This document shows, piece by piece, positions 50,143 through 59,118 of a DNA stretch of 64,000 nt (within the stretch, counting starts at the first letter, position 1; each line of letters starts with the position of its first letter). The DNA lies in NCBI GenBank assembly GCA_002344065.1, contig DDTK01000015.1, positions 248,001 through 312,000 on the forward strand, written 5' to 3'. The position numbers and the translations under genes are program-made. The DNA is from Flammeovirgaceae bacterium UBA2366 (GTDB lineage Bacteria; Bacteroidota; Bacteroidia; Cytophagales; Cyclobacteriaceae). Under the pieces are notes generated by a model. That model saw nothing but the letters and a program-made list of their open reading frames with translations, searched no databases and was not told the origin of the DNA.

Positions 50143-52413
50143 ATGAAAATCCTGTCCGGCATTTTTGTACTAATGGTTCTGTCAATCACCTGCATAGGCC
50201 AGAACAAACCAGGTATGGAATTGCCGATACGCAAGGCACTCGGCACTATTACACTTGACGGTAAACTGGATGAAGAAGATTGGATTAACGCTACCGTGGC
50301 TAAGGATTTTTACCTGAATTTCCCGATTGACACCACCTTTGCTCCATTTCAAACAGAGGCCCGGCTGACCTACGATGATAATAACTTCTATATATCGTTT
50401 GTATGCTATGATGATCAAAGCCCTGACATTGTGCAATCGTTGAGGCGTGATTTTGATTATGAAAACAACGATAACATAGGGTTTGTGCTTGGCCCCTACA
50501 ACGATGGTATCAATGGGTTCTTTTTTATAATCACACCAAAGGGTGTTCAAATGGAAGGAACCGTGGCGGGAGGGGGTGCAAGTTCAAACAGTTTCAGTGC
50601 CACCTGGGATAACAAATGGTACAGTCATGTGGAGCGATATGACGACCGGTGGATAGCTGAACTAGCTATACCCTTCAATAGTTTTCGTTTTAAGAGTAAT
50701 CTAAGAGAGTGGCAGATAAACTTCATTCGCTGGGATAGAAAACGAAACCTTTCAAGTACTTGGGTGGCAGTACCTATTCAATATGATGGTGGTTCATTTG
50801 CGTATGCCGGGCAACTCACCTGGGTAGATCCTCCGCCCAAAGCCAAAACGAATATATCATTTATTCCCTATGTGGCAGGCTCAGCTTCCGCTGATCGTGA
50901 GGCAGACCCCGCCACAAGCACCAGCGACTTACAGGCAGGATTTGATGCCAAGATTGGTATAACTCCATCACTGAATCTTGATCTAACCTTTAATCCAGAT
51001 TTTTCGCAAGTCGAAGTCGACCGACAGGTGATAAACCTTACCCGGTTTGAATTCCGTTTTCCTGAACGCAGGCAGTTTTTTCTGGAGAACAGCGATATTA
51101 TTGATAATGCCGGATTTCCTGATTCGCGTCCGTTTTTTACCCGCAGGGTGGGCCTCGCGCGCGACAGCACTGAGTCCATCCGTCAAGTGCCAATAGTATA
51201 TGGCGCACGCCTGAGTGGTTCTATCAACAAGCAATGGAGAGTAATGGCTTTAAATATGATGACCAAAGAGGAACTATCACTTGGCCTACCCAGCCAACTT
51301 TATTCGGTGGCAGCCATACAACGCAACTTCTGGAAGCAATCAAGTTTATCCATAATGTATGTTGACAAAGCGTCACTCGGCATTGAAAAAACAGATAGCC
51401 TCAGGTATTTCAATTCAGAATTATGGAAACCACGGGTTAATAATGAAGATACCACCTGGGTTCTTAATCAGTATAATCGTGTGCTCACGGCCGATCTTGA
51501 ATTGCTCAGTAAAGACAACCGGTGGAATGGAAGTTTTTATGCCAGCCGCTCCTTTGATGCATATTCCAGTGACGGCAATAATTCAATTGGAGGCTTTCTT
51601 GGCTATCGGGTGCGCAACCTTGAAGTTGGTGGCGGGCACACATTGATTCAGAAAAACTATAATGCTGAGGCAGGCTTTGTTCCTACCAGTGGCGTGTATC
51701 CGGGGTTTTGGAATTCATTCGCTTTTGCTCAGGGAACATTTTTTCCGAAAAGCAAAAAAATTGCGCGGATGGGACCTGGTACCCGCATCGGGTTTAGTGG
51801 TATTCCTCAAGATTTTGTAACAGATAAAAATTTCGGGCTGAATTATAATATTAGTTTTCTCAACACCGCGCAGGTTGAGGCCGGTTACGAATATACTTAT
51901 CAGCGACTTACCCAGGATTTTAATCCAATAGATGGTGATCGCTATATCGAATTCCAGGAAGGAGATGTTTATGATTGGGGAAGTTTTAATATTAGCTACC
52001 GGTCGGATCAACGCAAAGTTTTCAATTATTTTGTTCAAACGGTTTTAGGCGGTTTTTACAACGGCAATTTGTTTAACATAGCGGGTACGCTGAATTATCG
52101 TTATCAGCCTTTTGGAAGTGTGGCAATTCAATACGACTTTAACGCAGTAAGGTTGGCCGAAGGATACGGTGAAGAGAACCTGTTTTTAATCGGGCCGCGA
52201 GTCGATTTGACCTTTACAGATAAAATATTCTTGACCACGTTTGTTCAGTACAATAATCTGGCAGATAATATTAACCTGAATGCCCGGTTTCAGTGGCGGT
52301 ATAAACCAGCATCCGATTTTTTTGTTGTATACACAGAAAACTACTTGCCCCAGCATCTAAAAACCAAAAACAGGGCGTTGGTGTTCAAACTCACCTATTG
52401 GTTGAATATTTAG
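50143..52413 (+). CDS. CBM9-like / DUF5916 outer-membrane protein, copy 1
   Basis: A 756-residue exported protein with signal MKILSGIFVLMVLSITCIG. Residues about 30-210 form a carbohydrate-binding family 9-like sandwich (RKALGTITLDGKLDEEDWINA is its start), and from about 230 DUF5916, a beta-barrel rich in alternating aromatic strands (NPDFSQVEVDRQVINLTRFE is a family landmark), ending KLTYWLNI. Predicted to sit in the outer membrane; family ligands are not established. Paralogous to the truncated gene at the right edge. Divergent from purB. Confidence 0.9.
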   Translation: MKILSGIFVLMVLSITCIGQNKPGMELPIRKALGTITLDGKLDEEDWINATVAKDFYLNFPIDTTFAPFQTEARLTYDDNNFYISFVCYDDQSPDIVQSLRRDFDYENNDNIGFVLGPYNDGINGFFFIITPKGVQMEGTVAGGGASSNSFSATWDNKWYSHVERYDDRWIAELAIPFNSFRFKSNLREWQINFIRWDRKRNLSSTWVAVPIQYDGGSFAYAGQLTWVDPPPKAKTNISFIPYVAGSASADREADPATSTSDLQAGFDAKIGITPSLNLDLTFNPDFSQVEVDRQVINLTRFEFRFPERRQFFLENSDIIDNAGFPDSRPFFTRRVGLARDSTESIRQVPIVYGARLSGSINKQWRVMALNMMTKEELSLGLPSQLYSVAAIQRNFWKQSSLSIMYVDKASLGIEKTDSLRYFNSELWKPRVNNEDTTWVLNQYNRVLTADLELLSKDNRWNGSFYASRSFDAYSSDGNNSIGGFLGYRVRNLEVGGGHTLIQKNYNAEAGFVPTSGVYPGFWNSFAFAQGTFFPKSKKIARMGPGTRIGFSGIPQDFVTDKNFGLNYNISFLNTAQVEAGYEYTYQRLTQDFNPIDGDRYIEFQEGDVYDWGSFNISYRSDQRKVFNYFVQTVLGGFYNGNLFNIAGTLNYRYQPFGSVAIQYDFNAVRLAEGYGEENLFLIGPRVDLTFTDKIFLTTFVQYNNLADNINLNARFQWRYKPASDFFVVYTENYLPQHLKTKNRALVFKLTYWLNI

Positions 52414-52433
52414 ATTGGCAGGCAGTTTATCAT

Positions 52434-52441
52434 TATTTTTG
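52434..52441 (+). promoter_or_regulatory. Bacteroidota -7 promoter element (TATTTTTG)
   Basis: TATTTTTG matches TAnnTTTG, 21 bases upstream of the ATG at 52462; a TTGG about 19 bases upstream could serve as -33. Confidence 0.6.
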
Positions 52442-52461
52442 CCACCTAATTATTCTAAATC

Positions 52462-53583
52462 ATGGCATTCGGGTTTTTTAAGAAAAGTGAGAAGAAGGAA
52501 GCGTCCCCTCAGGGCGGACCTCATTATTTTGAGCTGAAAGTAAAGGCCGTTGTACAGGAAACGAAGGATGCTATTTCTATTGTTTTTGAGCAGCCGGCTT
52601 CTGGTAAAATCGACTACAAATCAGGGCAGTTTTTAACGTTGATTGTGCCAGTGAACGGAAAAGAAGTACGCAGGGCCTATTCGCTCTGTTCTTCCCCTTT
52701 TGTTGATGACGATCTGGCCGTTACCGTAAAGCGTGTTGATAATGGATTAATGTCCAACTGGCTTGCGGATAATTTAAAAGCTGGTGATACGCTTAAGATC
52801 ATGGAGCCGATGGGTCACTTTACGACTGAATTCGGAAAAGACCGTAAGCGCCATCTGGTTATGTTTGCCGGAGGTTCGGGTATTACACCCATGCTTTCGC
52901 ATATAAAAAGTTTACTTACACAAGAGCCCGACAGCATTGCATCGCTTATTTACTGTAATCGCGATATCGATAGTATTATATTTAAAGATGAGCTGGCTAA
53001 ATGGGAAACGAACTACCAGGGCAGACTTCATGTCATTCATATTCTGGATAATGCACCTATGAACTGGCAGGGCTATTCCGGGTTGCTTAATCCTGAGATG
53101 CTCAAAAAATTATTTGAACGTATACCCGCCTGGGGTTTTGAAAAAACTACATACCTCATGTGTGGGCCGGAGGGTATGATGAAAAATGTGGAGACGTTAC
53201 TGGCCGAACACCATATCCCGCAAGAAAAGATTTTTAAAGAGAGTTTTGTACAGGGCACTATTGATAAAGAGAAGAAGCAGGAGGCAACGACAACACCTAC
53301 TGAAAATAAAATCCGTGAAGTGACCATTCGCTACGATGGCCATGAGTACAAAATTATGGTGGAGCCTAAACGCACTATTCTGGAAACAGCGCTCGACAAA
53401 GGAATTGATCTTCCCTTTTCCTGCCAAAGTGGTTTGTGTACCGCTTGCCGCGGAAAAGCCTTGAGTGGAACAGTAAAGCTTGACGAAGAAGAAGGTCTTT
53501 CACAAGCCGAACGCGCTGAAGGTTATGTATTAACCTGCGTAGGTCACCCAATGACGGATGATGTGGTGATTGAAATTGGATAG
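52462..53583 (+). CDS. PaaE-like ferredoxin-NADP reductase with C-terminal 2Fe-2S domain
   Basis: A 373-residue flavoprotein reductase fused to a plant-type ferredoxin domain. The FAD-binding motif RAYSLCSSP is at about residue 71, the nucleotide-binding region AGGSGITPMLS at about 138, and the C-terminal 2Fe-2S cluster cysteines are Cys321, Cys326, Cys329 and Cys359 (C-x4-C-x2-C-x29-C). Architecture is that of PaaE, the reductase of phenylacetyl-CoA epoxidase, but the other paa genes are absent from the window, so its electron acceptor is open. It may serve a different oxygenase or a housekeeping role. Confidence 0.88.
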   Translation: MAFGFFKKSEKKEASPQGGPHYFELKVKAVVQETKDAISIVFEQPASGKIDYKSGQFLTLIVPVNGKEVRRAYSLCSSPFVDDDLAVTVKRVDNGLMSNWLADNLKAGDTLKIMEPMGHFTTEFGKDRKRHLVMFAGGSGITPMLSHIKSLLTQEPDSIASLIYCNRDIDSIIFKDELAKWETNYQGRLHVIHILDNAPMNWQGYSGLLNPEMLKKLFERIPAWGFEKTTYLMCGPEGMMKNVETLLAEHHIPQEKIFKESFVQGTIDKEKKQEATTTPTENKIREVTIRYDGHEYKIMVEPKRTILETALDKGIDLPFSCQSGLCTACRGKALSGTVKLDEEEGLSQAERAEGYVLTCVGHPMTDDVVIEIG

Positions 53584-53686
53584 AAGGATATTAGACGTAA
53601 GTCGTAAGACTTAATACTTGTAGCGGTAAGGTAAACATTTCTTTCCGAACCCCGTATTATTGTATTGTTCACTAAAACTATTCTTT

Positions 53687-55570
53687 ATGAGATCAAGAAT
53701 TATTCTGTTTCTATTGTTTTCCACAGCCTTTACCGGGCTTGCACAGACAAAACCATCAGGGCTTTATATGCCCATCGAGTTCCAAAAGGCTTATGAAAAA
53801 GGAACACGTAAGTTGGATGGATCGGTATCTCCAACATATTGGCAGAACAGATCGATATACAAGATCAAAGCTACGGTCGATCCGCATACCAAATTATTAA
53901 AAGGTGAAGCAACCATTACCTATTTCAATAATACACCTGATACTATACGGAACCCCACCTTTCATACTTATCATGACTATTACAAACCGGAATCAAAGAA
54001 AGCAGGATTTTTCAGTGGTGGCAGTAGCCCCGATGCTAATCATAAAGGTGTGATTATTGAAAAGCTGGTCGTTGACAATGAAATTTATGATATCAACAAT
54101 CGTGATGAAGTTTTCTATGGAGGCACCAATTATACCGTTCGCTTAAAGAAGCCACTGCCACCTAAAAGTTCAATGGAGCTAAAGATCAACTGGAATTATA
54201 TCATCCCCGGTAAGGGCTTTGAACGCAGTGGTGCTATCGACAGCACATCGATGTTTGTGGCATACTGGTACCCTGAAATGGCGGTATTGGATGATATCGA
54301 TTTGTGGGATAGGATCGTTTACGATGCGGCTACTGAATTTTATCACGATTATTCCGATTACGAAATTGAAGTAACCGTACCGGATAATTTTATGGTGTGG
54401 GCTTCGGTTGCACCTTTAAATCCAGAGGAGGTTTATTCAACTGCCACGCGTGAACGATTAACCCGGGCACGCAGCAGTGTTATACCGGTGAATATTTTAA
54501 CCGAAGCTGATTTCAAAAAAGCCTCAACTAAAAATTTAACATGGAAATATTCGGCCACGAATTTTCCTGATTTTGCCTTTGCCTTAAGTGATCATTTTGT
54601 GTGGGACGCGTGCTCTTATAAAGATGCTATGGGTGAATATTTCATTCATACAACTTACCCTACTAAACATCCTGAGTTTAGTGCTGTGCTGGAAGCGATT
54701 AAGGAGTCCTTGAAAGTTTTCCATACTCAATTTCCGGTATATCCATTTCCTTATAAACACTTTACCATCTTCAATGGACTGGAAGGCGGAGGCATGGAAT
54801 TTCCGGGCATGGCTAATGACCAGGAAACGTCTGGCGCAATGATTGAACAATGGACGGGTAAAAAAGTAAGCGATAAGGATGCGCAACTTGGTCTTACGTT
54901 GCATGAAATGTGTCACATGTATTTTCCGTTTATGATGGGCATTAATGAAAAGAAGTATGCCTGGATGGATGAAGGTTTTGCAAGCTTTTCAGAATATTTT
55001 ATTGACCCATTATTTCCTGCCGGAAATTGGGATCAGCCTTACCTGGGATCACAGCGTGTTCTCCCCATCATGGTGCCATCGCACATAGCTGAAGGTAGCG
55101 GACTTAATTCATACACGGTTGGATCGTATTCTTATGTGTCTTTATATCAGCTGTTAGGTAAGGATTTGTTTTTAAAATGCCTGCATGCGTACATGAATGA
55201 ATGGAAATACAAACACCCAACTCCATATGATTTTATGTTTACTTTCAACCGGGTTTCTGGTCAGGATTTAAACTGGTTCTGGAACAAGTGGTATTTCGAT
55301 TGGGGCTATATGGACGTAGGTATTAATGACGTGAAGAATAATATTGTTACCGTTGAAAATAGGGGAGGTCGGCCGTTGGCTTTCAGTATTACAGTTACAT
55401 TTGATGACGGTACAACTTCAAACCAGGATGTTAACCCTATAGTATGGAAATCTTCAAAAATCTATAACCATAAAGTGAATGCCGGTAAAAAGAAAATTAA
55501 ATCGGTTCAGCTAACGATCCCCACCAATGGCGATGCCGATGGGAAAAACAATACATGGATGGCCAAGTAA
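53687..55570 (+). CDS. Secreted M1-family metallopeptidase
   Basis: A 627-residue peptidase with signal MRSRIILFLLFSTAFTGLA. The M1 zinc motif is HEMCH, followed 18 residues later by the glutamate of WMDEGF, giving HExxH-x18-E, and the substrate segment GGGMEFPGM corresponds to the GxMEN-type exopeptidase motif. Members hydrolyse peptides from the N-terminus. The start is the ATG at 53687; an in-frame TTG at 53660 overlaps a promoter core (TATTATTG, 53655-53662). Followed by a terminator. Confidence 0.94.
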   Translation: MRSRIILFLLFSTAFTGLAQTKPSGLYMPIEFQKAYEKGTRKLDGSVSPTYWQNRSIYKIKATVDPHTKLLKGEATITYFNNTPDTIRNPTFHTYHDYYKPESKKAGFFSGGSSPDANHKGVIIEKLVVDNEIYDINNRDEVFYGGTNYTVRLKKPLPPKSSMELKINWNYIIPGKGFERSGAIDSTSMFVAYWYPEMAVLDDIDLWDRIVYDAATEFYHDYSDYEIEVTVPDNFMVWASVAPLNPEEVYSTATRERLTRARSSVIPVNILTEADFKKASTKNLTWKYSATNFPDFAFALSDHFVWDACSYKDAMGEYFIHTTYPTKHPEFSAVLEAIKESLKVFHTQFPVYPFPYKHFTIFNGLEGGGMEFPGMANDQETSGAMIEQWTGKKVSDKDAQLGLTLHEMCHMYFPFMMGINEKKYAWMDEGFASFSEYFIDPLFPAGNWDQPYLGSQRVLPIMVPSHIAEGSGLNSYTVGSYSYVSLYQLLGKDLFLKCLHAYMNEWKYKHPTPYDFMFTFNRVSGQDLNWFWNKWYFDWGYMDVGINDVKNNIVTVENRGGRPLAFSITVTFDDGTTSNQDVNPIVWKSSKIYNHKVNAGKKKIKSVQLTIPTNGDADGKNNTWMAK

Positions 55571-55576
55571 TTTTAA

Positions 55577-55610
55577 AAAGAGGCTGTTCAAATGAGCAGC
55601 CTCTTTTTTT
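55577..55610. terminator. Bidirectional rho-independent terminator
   Basis: AAAGAGGCTG (55577-55586) and CAGCCTCTTT (55597-55606) form a 10-bp stem with a 10-nt loop, followed by a T run; on the minus strand the A-rich flank supplies the other T run. It ends the M1 gene and the convergent CDF transporter gene. Confidence 0.92.
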
Positions 55611-56598
55611 AGGTGTTCACCTCATGCTTTTTATTGCTCACCATATTCTCTACAGTCCATTCCACCCTCCTTTCAACAGCATACTTACGCACCGGGCAAT
55701 CAGTTTTACTGCATATTCGGCACGAGAAATCGAGGCAGCCATCGGAGTGAACAAATAACTCCAACGATTCGCCAAATCCTTTCCGTACCAGCGAGGCGAG
55801 GGCATCAATCTCATGATGGGCTTCATGCACGTTCAGGTACCACGGCACTGTAAGGTGGCAGTCGAGATGAAGTGTTGCGCCATATTTAATAATGCGCATG
55901 TTGTGCAGGTCGATCCAGTTTTCCCTGCGATTGGCATTGAGCATGGTAACCATTCGCGTTAGCAGTTCCATGTCACGTTCATCCATAATGCCTGCTAGCG
56001 ATGAGCGTATAATTTTGTAGCCCGTGTATAGAATTATTACACTGAACAGTATGGCTATGGCACTGTCGAGCCAAAGAATATCTGTAATGAAAATAAGTAA
56101 AAGCCCAACCAAGATACCGAGTGTCGAGTAGGTGTCGCTAAGCAAGTGTTTACCGCTGGCCTGAAGTGCAAGCGAATTGTTTTTTCTTCCGGTGCGTATA
56201 CACCATAAGCCCATTGCCAGGTTTATGCCTGCTGTAGCGCCAATCAGTATCATGCCCATATCAAGTTGCTGAATGGACGATGGGGTTATCAGGTTTTTAA
56301 TGGCTTCATAAATGATCAGCAGCCCGGCAATAAAAATCATACTGCCTTCTATGGCCGCAGAAAGAAATTCTACCTTGCCGTGGCCGTACGGGTGATCCGC
56401 ATCACGTGGTTTGGCGGATAAATACAAACTGTAAAGACCCAAAAATCCAGCTACTACATTCACAATACTTTCCAGCGCATCGGTAAGAATAGCGACTGAT
56501 CCTGTAATGAAATAGGCAAACATTTTGGTAATGAGCAGGATGGATGAAAACAGCGCCACCCACTTTTGAACGGTAATATTTTGCTGTGCCGGAAGCAT
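55609..56598 (-). CDS. Cation diffusion facilitator (CDF) transporter with a Cys-rich C-terminus
   Basis: A 329-residue CDF family exporter, probably for zinc or a related divalent metal. Family landmarks are the helix with TDALESIVNVV and DADHPYGHGKVEF with the conserved HPYGHGK segment. Six membrane helices are expected, then a cytoplasmic domain. The C-terminus holds Cys288, Cys293, Cys296 and Cys301 (C-x4-C-x2-C-x4-C) plus nearby His/Asp, an extra metal-binding knuckle not usual in CDF proteins. ATG 56598 shares one base with the stop of the small membrane gene (TAATG), so the earlier frame start at 56652 is rejected. Confidence 0.93.
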   Translation of the reverse strand: MLPAQQNITVQKWVALFSSILLITKMFAYFITGSVAILTDALESIVNVVAGFLGLYSLYLSAKPRDADHPYGHGKVEFLSAAIEGSMIFIAGLLIIYEAIKNLITPSSIQQLDMGMILIGATAGINLAMGLWCIRTGRKNNSLALQASGKHLLSDTYSTLGILVGLLLIFITDILWLDSAIAILFSVIILYTGYKIIRSSLAGIMDERDMELLTRMVTMLNANRRENWIDLHNMRIIKYGATLHLDCHLTVPWYLNVHEAHHEIDALASLVRKGFGESLELFVHSDGCLDFSCRICSKTDCPVRKYAVERRVEWTVENMVSNKKHEVNT

Positions 56599-56843
56599 TA
56601 TTTTTTCTTTCGGATAAGTTGAATGATAGCCGGAACAGCAATAATCACCCACACGACATTGATGAAGGTGTTGGCATAGGCTGTATAGTACACAGAGTAA
56701 ATAATCAGAAAAATTCCTCCCACAAGGTTAAGCAACAGAAAAACCAATGAGTTGGATTTAATTTTCTGATAACTGTTTAAGCCATAGGCGGCAATAACCA
56801 TAATGGAGCCTATCCAGCCAATAATATCAATAAGAAGTTTCAC
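56598..56843 (-). CDS. Small membrane protein, CBU_0592-like
   Basis: An 81-residue protein with three hydrophobic helices. The pattern GWIGSIMVIAAYGLNSY, then NSLVFLLLNLVGGIFLIIY, then NTFINVVWVIIA is that of the CBU_0592-type domain found in small transporter-like membrane proteins. Function unknown. Its stop shares a base with the start of the CDF gene, so the two are translationally coupled and the small protein might assist the CDF transporter. Confidence 0.8.
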   Translation of the reverse strand: MKLLIDIIGWIGSIMVIAAYGLNSYQKIKSNSLVFLLLNLVGGIFLIIYSVYYTAYANTFINVVWVIIAVPAIIQLIRKKK

Positions 56844-56864
56844 GTAGCGTGTAAAGGTTAGTGG

Positions 56865-57857
56865 TTACCGTAATTTAACACGCAATAAATACTTATCCGC
56901 TGTTATGTACAGTGTTTTTTCATCGGGCGTTAATGCGCAGTTAGCTGTTGGTACGGGTAATTTAATTTTTCCCAGCACTTTTCCGTTCGAACTAAAAATC
57001 CAAACTCCACCCGGGCCCGTGGCAAAAACATTTCCATGCATGTCTATTTTCAAACCATCCGGTAATCCGGATTCTGTTTTGGTATTTTCAGTAGCATCAT
57101 AAAATATGGAGGAGTGAATGATGGAGTCATTTTCTCCCAGACTATACCGATACCATATGGCCTTTCCCGGATCTGAATTGGCCACGATAAAGGTTGAGTT
57201 ATCAGGGAAAAAGGCAATGCCATTGGGGCGGGTTAATGAATCGATTACCAACATTACTTCGCCTGATGAAGTAGCCCTGTAAACACCATGAAATGGAATT
57301 TCTTTTGACGGATCATTTTCTCTTTCCGGTAAACCATAAGGAGGATCGGTGAAGTAAAGATCTTTTCCCCGGTAAGCTGCATCATTAGGGCTGTTGAATT
57401 TTTTTCCATCGTAGCGATCGGCAAGGGCAATGTATTCTGGTTTTGGATTTGAAAGGGATGCATTCATGTACGCCATTTGTCTGTTGCCATGTTGGCATAG
57501 TACAAGTCTTCCATTCGTATCCAGCAGTAAGCCGTTCGAGCCTGGCTCTCTGCTTGTTGTTTCTGTACCTGTAAAACCTGATGGGGTTAGGTAAACCTCA
57601 GCACCCTTGTCTTCGGTCCATTTATAAATCGTATTTTTCGGAACATCCGAAAACAACAGCATACTTTCTGCTTCTACCCATACCGGCCCTTCACTCCAAA
57701 CAAATCCTTCTGCCAGAATTTCAATCTGTGCATCTGTAGAAATTATGTTATCCAATGCAACATCCAATCGCTCAACCGACCCGATGGTTTTTTTAGAATC
57801 TGGCTTACATCCCATGATTAGAAAAGAAAGTAGTCCGGTGAATATGATCGTGCGCAT
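56865..57857 (-). CDS. SMP-30/gluconolactonase-like lipoprotein
   Basis: A 330-residue protein with a lipoprotein signal (MRTIIFTGLLSFLIMGC, lipobox IMGC) and a six-bladed beta-propeller of the SMP-30/gluconolactonase/LRE family. Characteristic segments: SEGPVWVEAESMLLFSDVP, SPNDAAY with the catalytic/metal-binding Asn and Asp, RPNGIAFFPD, and SGLPDGLKIDMHGN near the end. Family members are Ca2+- or Zn2+-dependent lactonases or ester hydrolases. Here substrate is unknown. It precedes the CDF pair by 21 bases. Confidence 0.88.
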   Translation of the reverse strand: MRTIIFTGLLSFLIMGCKPDSKKTIGSVERLDVALDNIISTDAQIEILAEGFVWSEGPVWVEAESMLLFSDVPKNTIYKWTEDKGAEVYLTPSGFTGTETTSREPGSNGLLLDTNGRLVLCQHGNRQMAYMNASLSNPKPEYIALADRYDGKKFNSPNDAAYRGKDLYFTDPPYGLPERENDPSKEIPFHGVYRATSSGEVMLVIDSLTRPNGIAFFPDNSTFIVANSDPGKAIWYRYSLGENDSIIHSSIFYDATENTKTESGLPDGLKIDMHGNVFATGPGGVWIFSSNGKVLGKIKLPVPTANCALTPDEKTLYITADKYLLRVKLR

Positions 57858-57887
57858 GATTTGTTTAAATAAAGTTGAAGGTAAAAT

Positions 57888-59012
57888 CTAAGATAAGTAT
57901 TTTCTGAAAATACGATAGCGCTTGCACAGTCTTCCATTAAGTTTCTCGCACTCTCCCCGCATAGGCAAATTGTTTTCCAGTATCAGGTGGCTGTCCATAA
58001 TTATAAAGCCCCTTCGAGAAGCCGTTTCAAGCATAGCTTTGCCAAGCAACACACTTACTCCGGTTCTGCGGTACCCTTCTTTAATGGCGCCCAGTAAAAG
58101 ATTAAGCTGTTTTGTTCTTCGCATAGCCTGTAAAATATAGAGAAAGCCAAATGGAAAAAGCCGTCCCTTTGCTTTTTGGATTCCGATGCTCATCTCTGGC
58201 ATGGCCACAACAAATGCGATCAACATTCCAGTCGTGTCAATTACCACTTTCACAAACTCAGGATCCAGTATGGGCAGGTATTGCGCGGCAAATTTTTTCA
58301 TTTCTTCTTCACTCATTGGGGTGAAACCAAAAATGGGTGCATATGCTTCGTTGACCAGGCGTAAAACGGGAAGTATGTAAGGCTTTAGTGCACGCTTCGA
58401 GTTAAATTCAACTACCCGAAGGGGCGAACGGTTGGCCATGCGGGAATAGACTTGTTTATACACATCAGGTAGTGTTATGGGGATGTCCATCTGGTAAGAA
58501 ATGCAATCCACCTCTTTTTCATAGCCAAGTTGTTTTACCAGCTCGGGCAGGTAGCGGGGGTTGGTTGGTGTGGCAAGCACCGGTAAAAATTCAAAACCTT
58601 CAATTTGAAACCCCTGCGGATCTTTATCGGAAAAGCCGAAAGGGCCGATGATTTTATTCATTCCCTTGGTGCGGGCCCAGTTTTCAATGTAGGTAATCAA
58701 GGCATGAGCAACTTCTGCTTCTTTCAGGCAGTCGAGGTTATAAAAGCGTGCAGTTTTTTCTCCGTGCAATTCGTTATAGCGGTGGTGGATAATGCCCATA
58801 ATACGCCCAACGGTTACTTTATCCCGGTAGGCCAGTACCCGTATTACATCACAGTATTCAAGGGCTTTATTCTTTTTAGGATCATGGAAAGCCCATTCAT
58901 CGGCATAGATAGGGGGTACCCATCGGGTTTCATTTTTATAGAGTCGTTCAGGAAGGAAAATATATTCCTTTAGCTCTTTACGATTGGTTATGATTTTAAA
59001 TTCGATGGACAA
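57888..59012 (-). CDS. Hypothetical GNAT-like protein
   Basis: A 374-residue protein with GNAT-like features at both ends: WVPPIYADEWAFHDPKKN near residue 31 and the C-terminal LLLGAIKEGYRRTGVSVLLG and NNLPMRGECEKLNG. Related Bacteroidota proteins are annotated only as hypothetical acetyltransferase-like (two GNAT-like halves). The conserved N-terminal PERLYKNETRWVPP box is typical of this group. No clear acyl-CoA Q/RxxGxG/A loop is visible, so activity is doubtful. It precedes the SMP-30 gene on the same strand (30-base gap). Confidence 0.7.
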   Translation of the reverse strand: MSIEFKIITNRKELKEYIFLPERLYKNETRWVPPIYADEWAFHDPKKNKALEYCDVIRVLAYRDKVTVGRIMGIIHHRYNELHGEKTARFYNLDCLKEAEVAHALITYIENWARTKGMNKIIGPFGFSDKDPQGFQIEGFEFLPVLATPTNPRYLPELVKQLGYEKEVDCISYQMDIPITLPDVYKQVYSRMANRSPLRVVEFNSKRALKPYILPVLRLVNEAYAPIFGFTPMSEEEMKKFAAQYLPILDPEFVKVVIDTTGMLIAFVVAMPEMSIGIQKAKGRLFPFGFLYILQAMRRTKQLNLLLGAIKEGYRRTGVSVLLGKAMLETASRRGFIIMDSHLILENNLPMRGECEKLNGRLCKRYRIFRKYLS

Positions 59013-59073
59013 CGGGTGTGGGATTATTCTTCCGGTTTTGATCTGACGATGATCTCCATATCACAAATGATTC

Positions 59074-59081
59074 TATTTTTG
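59074..59081 (+). promoter_or_regulatory. Bacteroidota -7 promoter element (TATTTTTG)
   Basis: TATTTTTG matches TAnnTTTG, 38 bases upstream of the ATG of the M3 peptidase gene. No -33 TTTG is evident. Confidence 0.5.
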
Positions 59082-59118
59082 CATTCCACTCAAGGTAATA
59101 ATTTAATTAAGTTAATAG

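Noticed and set aside
52462..53583. Assigning the reductase gene the symbol paaE
   Set aside because: Domain order fits, but none of the phenylacetyl-CoA epoxidase genes accompany it, so the pathway is not shown.
53660..53686. An upstream TTG start for the M1 peptidase
   Set aside because: It overlaps a promoter core, and the ATG at 53687 begins a clear signal peptide.
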